Shown here one piece after another: positions 30,104 through 33,683 of a stretch of 33,683 nucleotides of DNA. The translations under genes and the position numbers were made by a program. The first letter of the stretch is position 1; every line of letters begins with the position of its first letter. The notes under the pieces are model-generated. The model was not told where the DNA came from and ran no database searches. It saw only the letters and a list, made by a program, of their open reading frames with translations. The DNA is from Paenibacillus sp. N3.4 (GTDB lineage: Bacteria; Bacillota; Bacilli; Paenibacillales; NBRC-103111): positions 1 to 33,683 of the forward strand of contig NZ_VRTT01000079.1 in the NCBI RefSeq assembly GCF_008017805.1. Reading direction: 5' to 3'.

Positions 30104-30565
30104 TTGAGTGGGTTTAATCGCCATCCTTGGCTAAAGTGGGAGCAGGTTGAGAAGTTCTTGGGGCAAAAGCTGCCTTTCGGTGAAAAAGGGCAGACCTTTC
30201 TAGATAATATGACGTGGGTTGAAGGATATGTACAGGACATGCTGAAAAAAGCGATGCCGGGCACAGATGCCAACATCTCTTCTTCGGAAAGGTCCGTAGG
30301 TGTAGAAATCTTCGAGACGCATGAGCATGTTATTGTCAAAGTGAAAATTGCCAAAGACGAAGACCCCAAAGAACTGCAAGTTTTTGTGAAGTCACATCAG
30401 ATCAAGCTGACCGGCTTTCTAAGTGGCAAGAACCGCGTGGTGAAGCTTCCGGCTCTTGTACTTCCGAGATCAGCTGTAGCGAGCTACAAACAACGTCTGT
30501 TAGAGATTAAAGTACGTAAGCGTGGTTCGAAAGAAGCTTATCAGGAAGCGTTCATTCGCTATTAG
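30104..30565 (+). CDS. Hsp20/alpha-crystallin-like protein
   Basis: A 153-residue protein. A Trp/Phe-rich N-terminal part (FNRHPWLKWEQVEKFLG) leads to an alpha-crystallin-like domain at about 60-150: VGVEIFETHEHVIVKVKIAKDEDPKELQVFVKSHQIKLTG and the last strand LLEIKVRKR. I favour TTG 30104, since GAGGTG lies 6 bases ahead; ATG 30098 touches that site. It is divergent from gerPA, and CATATACT-type boxes on both sides suggest expression in the mother cell. Hsp20-like proteins (CotM, CotP) are known in Bacillus coats, so a coat role is plausible. Confidence 0.75.
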   Translation: MSGFNRHPWLKWEQVEKFLGQKLPFGEKGQTFLDNMTWVEGYVQDMLKKAMPGTDANISSSERSVGVEIFETHEHVIVKVKIAKDEDPKELQVFVKSHQIKLTGFLSGKNRVVKLPALVLPRSAVASYKQRLLEIKVRKRGSKEAYQEAFIRY

Positions 30566-30573
30566 CAGAACCT

Positions 30574-30609
30574 CAAATAACCCTTGGGCTTAGGCCGGAG
30601 GGTTATTTG
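30574..30609 (+). terminator. Hairpin after the Hsp20-like gene
   Basis: Perfect 10-bp stem CAAATAACCC (30574-30583) with GGGTTATTTG (30600-30609). There is no clean T-run behind it, so termination strength is uncertain. Confidence 0.55.
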
Positions 30610-30680
30610 ACGTTATTGACGTTATATTCCTTATAATACGCGACGCGCTGTCATATAGCGGGATGACCAGGTACCGTTAT

Positions 30681-31124
30681 CTAGGCTGGTCGTACGTACG
30701 CCGCGCCGTAGGTGTGTAAAATATTTCCATTGCCCATATAGATGGCTACATGATTAATTACGCCCGGTTTACTGGGAATAGAGAAGAAAACCAGATCGCC
30801 TGGGCGAAGATTGCTTCGGGATACATAGGTTCCTACGTGTGATTGTTCTTTGGAGCTGCGGGGGAGTGAGATGCCATTGCGATTAAACACATACTGCGTA
30901 AATGAAGAGCAATCAAAAGTACGTGTTTGTCCGGCATTGGAGCCGAATTGATAAGGTGTTCCTAAGTACTGTTTACCGACGGAGATAATGGAGTTGGCAG
31001 TTACTGAAGAAGACACGGCTGCCTCTGCTTTATGGGGGGAGCCTACGATTCCTGCAGAAAGTCCTATCGATACGACCAATGCCGCCACGACTAGTTGTTT
31101 ATACCATTTCTGTTGGTTTTTCAT
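30681..31124 (-). CDS. NlpC/P60 endopeptidase, C-terminus frameshifted
   Basis: A 147-residue exported cell-wall endopeptidase. A signal peptide (about 1-38, ending KAEAA) precedes an NlpC/P60 domain with the catalytic Cys in TFDCSSFTQYVF, His in INHVAIYMGNG and the third residue in ILHTYG, plus LRPGDLVFF. AAGGAGG precedes ATG 31124. The frame stops at 30681 after TYGAAYVRPA. One frame over, the sequence continues GVRTTSLDNGTWSSRYMTARRVL to a TAA at 30631, which is just what this family has at its end. A single lost base near 30695-30703 explains this. Catalytic residues are all before the lesion. Confidence 0.85.
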   Translation of the reverse strand: MKNQQKWYKQLVVAALVVSIGLSAGIVGSPHKAEAAVSSSVTANSIISVGKQYLGTPYQFGSNAGQTRTFDCSSFTQYVFNRNGISLPRSSKEQSHVGTYVSRSNLRPGDLVFFSIPSKPGVINHVAIYMGNGNILHTYGAAYVRPA

Positions 31125-31289
31125 AAGGTCCTCCTTAGAATTGTAGTAAGAAATTTGCATCGTAAGCAAAAACTCAGTGTTTGCATAAAAAACGACTATC
31201 ATCAGCTGTGGTTGTTTCGTTAACCTGAGTCCAAGTATAGCAGATGAAATCCGCCCTATTATTTACCATACAAGAGGAAGAAGCCTGCT

Positions 31290-31316
31290 GTCTGAGGATT
31301 CTGAGTCTATTCTGAG
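31290..31316. repeat. Tandem TCTGAG repeats
   Basis: Three copies of TCTGAG at 31291-31296, 31300-31305 and 31311-31316; the last two are the longer TTCTGAG at an 11-base period. They lie in the 221-base gap between the kinase gene end and the NlpC/P60 start. Direct repeats at about 11 bases are typical OmpR-family binding sites. Confidence 0.35.
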
Positions 31317-31345
31317 AGAATGATGAGAATGTGTTGAAAATACTC

Positions 31346-32713
31346 TTATTGACATGATTTAGGAAGCTGGATCAGCGCTGTTGTTCCTTCTCCCAAGCGG
31401 CTTTGCAGCTCAATTGTTCCCGCATGCTTTTCGACAATATGATGGGCAATGGAAAGTCCCAGCCCTGTGCCGCCGTGCTTGCGGTTGCGTGCCTTGTCGG
31501 TGCGATAGAAGCGATTAAAGAGATGCGGGAGGTCTTTTTCAGCAACGCCAATGCCCTGGTCAATGACCTCGATCCGAATACGATCCCCGGAATCCTCTCG
31601 CACTTTCAGAACTACGAGCCTTTGGCTGTATTTCAAAGCATTATCAAGTAAAATGACCAGCAACTGCTTAATCTGCGGAGGGTTGCCGGTTATATATAGC
31701 TCTGTCATCTCGGGCATAACGTCAACTTCGATGTCCCTGCCGGAAGTGACACGTAGGGATGCCGCGGTAGCTTGAACAATGGGAAGCAGATCAAAAGATT
31801 CCAGTTGATCACAGTCTTCTCTCTTCGTATCGGTCATCGTGAGCAGGTTCTGGGTTAAAATTTGCAGTTGCGCAGATTCAGAGCTAATGGCCTCGAGGGC
31901 TTCTTCCCGCAATTGATCATCTCGGAAGGCCCATCTGCGCAGCAGGTTTGCATAACTATTGATGATGGTGAGTGGGGTCCGTAGCTCGTGCGAAGCGTCG
32001 GCAAGAAATTGCTCCTGTTTGTCGAACATTTCCTGCAGTCTGTCAATCATTCGATTGAAGGTCATGGTCAGCATCGTTAATTCGTCGTTAGGTCTCTTAG
32101 CGGGCACTTTGATATGCTGAAAGGAGCCGCTTTTTTCTATGTTTTGCATCGCGCTTATAAGCTGTTGAAGGGGATGGAAAATGACATTGGTATAGAAATA
32201 GCCTCCAAGCAGAGCGGCTAAAAGGGCACCAATGGAAGTAAACAGTAATATAGAGGTAAGGGTTTGTGAATATTCGCCTAATCGCCGGAGGTTGCGACCT
32301 ATTTCTAAGGTGGCGACCTGATGGCCTTCTTCGAAAATAGGCGATTGCACAAAAATAAAAATACCATCAGAGTCGGTTTCCGTCAGGATGGTTTCCTTGT
32401 TCACATACATTGGCTGATAGCGAAGCAGCTTTGGATCCGAATAGATTTGATAAATAACTTTTGAATCGGGCCCTATGTATCTGATCATTTCTTGCGGAAT
32501 AAGCAGTTCATCCAGCTGAGAGTTATTTTGCCAGTATTCAGGATGTTTCGGTAAATCTTTGAGTATCATGGCTTTGGTTTTCTCTTTCAAAAGATCGATC
32601 TCGCCTTTGGTTGTCACTCGGATAAACATGTAATAAACGAAGGTGAAACTGAAAAAAAGAATCAGCATGATACCGGCACATACCCAAAGGGTAATTTTTA
32701 CTCTTAGACTCAT
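31346..32713 (-). CDS. Sensor histidine kinase (two TM, HAMP, HisKA, HATPase)
   Basis: A 455-residue membrane kinase. TM1 about 8-30; an extracytoplasmic sensor about 31-158; TM2 about 160-182; HAMP about 183-236; HisKA with the H-box DASHELRTPLTIINSYANLL (His about 247); HATPase with N-box LLVILLDNALKYSQ, G1 VIDQGIGV, F-box LFNRFYRTDKARN and G2 GGTGLGLSIAHHIV. It overlaps the response regulator gene by 4 bases (ATGA), so the two form a coupled pair. The layout resembles ArlS/CssS/YkoH-type kinases; the signal is unknown. No clear terminator separates it from the NlpC/P60 gene downstream. Confidence 0.93.
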   Translation of the reverse strand: MSLRVKITLWVCAGIMLILFFSFTFVYYMFIRVTTKGEIDLLKEKTKAMILKDLPKHPEYWQNNSQLDELLIPQEMIRYIGPDSKVIYQIYSDPKLLRYQPMYVNKETILTETDSDGIFIFVQSPIFEEGHQVATLEIGRNLRRLGEYSQTLTSILLFTSIGALLAALLGGYFYTNVIFHPLQQLISAMQNIEKSGSFQHIKVPAKRPNDELTMLTMTFNRMIDRLQEMFDKQEQFLADASHELRTPLTIINSYANLLRRWAFRDDQLREEALEAISSESAQLQILTQNLLTMTDTKREDCDQLESFDLLPIVQATAASLRVTSGRDIEVDVMPEMTELYITGNPPQIKQLLVILLDNALKYSQRLVVLKVREDSGDRIRIEVIDQGIGVAEKDLPHLFNRFYRTDKARNRKHGGTGLGLSIAHHIVEKHAGTIELQSRLGEGTTALIQLPKSCQ

Positions 32714-33453
32714 GAGGGGGGTTGTCCATCTCGGTTAAGGTCTTGGCCTGCTGCTTCCTCAAGGTCATACTTGATCATATAGCCGATACCGCGAATGGTT
32801 TGTATAAGCTTAGAGGAAAAGGGCTTGTCTACCTTTTGCCGCAAGTAACGGATGTAGACGTCTACTACATTCGTATCTCCCACGAAATCATATCCCCAGA
32901 CCTCGCTAATAATCTGCTCACGCGACATGACCTCATCCTTGTGAGTAATAAGAAAACGCAGCAAATCGAACTCCGTAGGCGTTAAATCAATGGCGGTCCC
33001 TTCCCGAGAAACGGCTCTGCTTTTCAAATCCATGGTCAATTCGTCGATCTTAAGCTGATGGGGCTGCTCGGTGGGCAAAGCCTGCGCGTTCGTATGTCTC
33101 AGCAGGCTCCGTATACGAGCGAGCAGCTCCTCTATGGCAAAAGGCTTCGTAATGTAATCATTGGCGCCTTGATCCAATCCGCTGACTCGATCCGGAACAG
33201 CGTCGCGCGCCGTCAACAGAATAATGGGCAGAGCGGCATGGACTTGCCGTATGCGACGAAGCACTTCAAGGCCGCTCATCTCTGGCAGCATAATATCCAA
33301 AAGCACGAGATCCCATTCAGGCTCACTCATTGCAGCGCTAAGCCCTGAACGTCCATCTGTTTCAGTTCGCACCTCATAGCCTTCGTGTTCCAGTTCTAGC
33401 TTGAGCACACGGGCGATCCTTTCTTCATCTTCGATTAATAATATGCGGCTCAT
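32710..33453 (-). CDS. OmpR-family response regulator
   Basis: A 247-residue regulator. Receiver about 1-118 with acidic pair EDE at 8-10, phosphoacceptor Asp in LVLLDIMLPEMSG (about 53), LLTARD and ITKPF. Winged helix about 130-232 (LTPTEFDLLRFLITHKDEVMSREQIISEVWGYDF, VVDVYIRYLRQKVD, IQTIRGIGYMIK). An unusual 15-residue tail (EEAAGQDLNRDGQPPS) follows the normal end. AGGAGTGAG precedes the ATG. First gene of the operon with the kinase at 31346-32713; resembles ArlR/YkoG-type regulators. A cell-envelope role is suggested by the neighbouring wall hydrolase, but this is inference. Confidence 0.93.
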   Translation of the reverse strand: MSRILLIEDEERIARVLKLELEHEGYEVRTETDGRSGLSAAMSEPEWDLVLLDIMLPEMSGLEVLRRIRQVHAALPIILLTARDAVPDRVSGLDQGANDYITKPFAIEELLARIRSLLRHTNAQALPTEQPHQLKIDELTMDLKSRAVSREGTAIDLTPTEFDLLRFLITHKDEVMSREQIISEVWGYDFVGDTNVVDVYIRYLRQKVDKPFSSKLIQTIRGIGYMIKYDLEEAAGQDLNRDGQPPS

Positions 33454-33683
33454 CTAACTCACTCCTGCCCGTCCGTTAGTTGCAGCGTCGTCTAAATTCC
33501 TCCTCTTATTTTCTCGATTTAGCTTCATTTCCATACATGGGAAGAAGATGAGGCTTTCTGAGCATGAAGCGCAAGTCACTCGTAGAGATTGAATAAACGT
33601 TCATCAGCCTAGTTCACCTTCCTCATTCTCTAACATAAATAAGACATAAGAAGATTAATGAAGGGGATAGGGCAAGCCAATGA
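33454..33683. other. Leader region of the two-component operon
   Basis: About 230 bases with no gene I can support. It must hold the promoter of the response regulator on the minus strand. One TTCTGAG (33556-33562), the motif repeated at 31290-31316, is present. An ATGA at the very right edge cannot be judged. Confidence 0.4.

Noticed and set aside
33656..33683. Possible start of a plus-strand gene at the right edge (ATG near 33680)
   Set aside because: Only one or two codons are visible and the GGGG-rich stretch before it is too far and too weak to call.
1..33683. CRISPR arrays, tRNA or rRNA genes, complete insertion sequences
   Set aside because: I looked for regularly spaced repeats, cloverleaf folds with CCA-type ends, and transposase-like frames and saw none; only the intron end at the left border is mobile.

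Overview
The window looks like chromosome from an endospore-forming member of the Paenibacillaceae (Paenibacillus or a close relative). Supporting signs are moderate GC, strong AAGGAGG-type ribosome binding sites, frequent TTG/GTG starts, a gerP spore-coat permeability operon, S-layer-homology (SLH) proteins, copper-amine-oxidase-N-type lipoproteins, and a mix of Bacillus-like stress genes. No organism was supplied, so this is inference from gene content.

Layout. Positions 1-97 are the 3' end (domains V and VI) of a group II intron whose body lies outside the window. From 192 to about 9.7 kb is a general-stress island: an RsbV/RsbW pair (192-955); a divergent dps; a DUF948 gene with a second RsbV/RsbW pair, a SigB-type sigma factor and a PPK2 polyphosphate kinase (1607-4480); a CHASE3-HAMP-GAF hybrid histidine kinase coupled to a CheR-type methyltransferase (4584-8227), which together match RsbK and RsbM of the Bacillus cereus SigB pathway; and stress-type small proteins (DUF1003, DUF1328, YflT). 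Four SigB-like promoters (GTTTSA-N14/15-GGKNAN) can be read in this island. Two of them, for dps and for the sigB operon, are divergent and share a palindromic -35 element.

From 9.7 to 15.6 kb lie a ydjO-type/cold-shock gene pair, two paralogous lipoproteins flanking a His/Gln-rich protein, and an HD-GYP c-di-GMP phosphodiesterase with a broken N-terminus. From 15.6 to 19.2 kb two ECF sigma systems are divergent: one with a frameshifted anti-sigma factor, and an ECF41-type sigma with its own TGTCACA...CGTC promoter. From 19.3 to 26.2 kb come an SLH protein, a lone araD with three AraR-type boxes, ohr, free-methionine-R-sulfoxide reductase, a small LuxR-type regulator, thiamine pyrophosphokinase, a small YjzC-like protein, an orphan OmpR-type response regulator and a PAS-GGDEF diguanylate cyclase.

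From 26.3 kb to the end are a GH18-SLH exported glycosidase, gerPA-gerPE (no gerPF in view) with a divergent Hsp20-like gene, a frameshifted NlpC/P60 endopeptidase, and an OmpR/HisKA two-component pair. The main logic is stress sensing: RsbK/RsbM would feed the two RsbV/RsbW switches and SigB, which in turn drives dps, its own operon and the small stress proteins. The RsbY-type PP2C phosphatase needed to close that circuit is not in the window. Three separate genes carry probable single-base lesions, so real decay and sequencing error both have to be considered.
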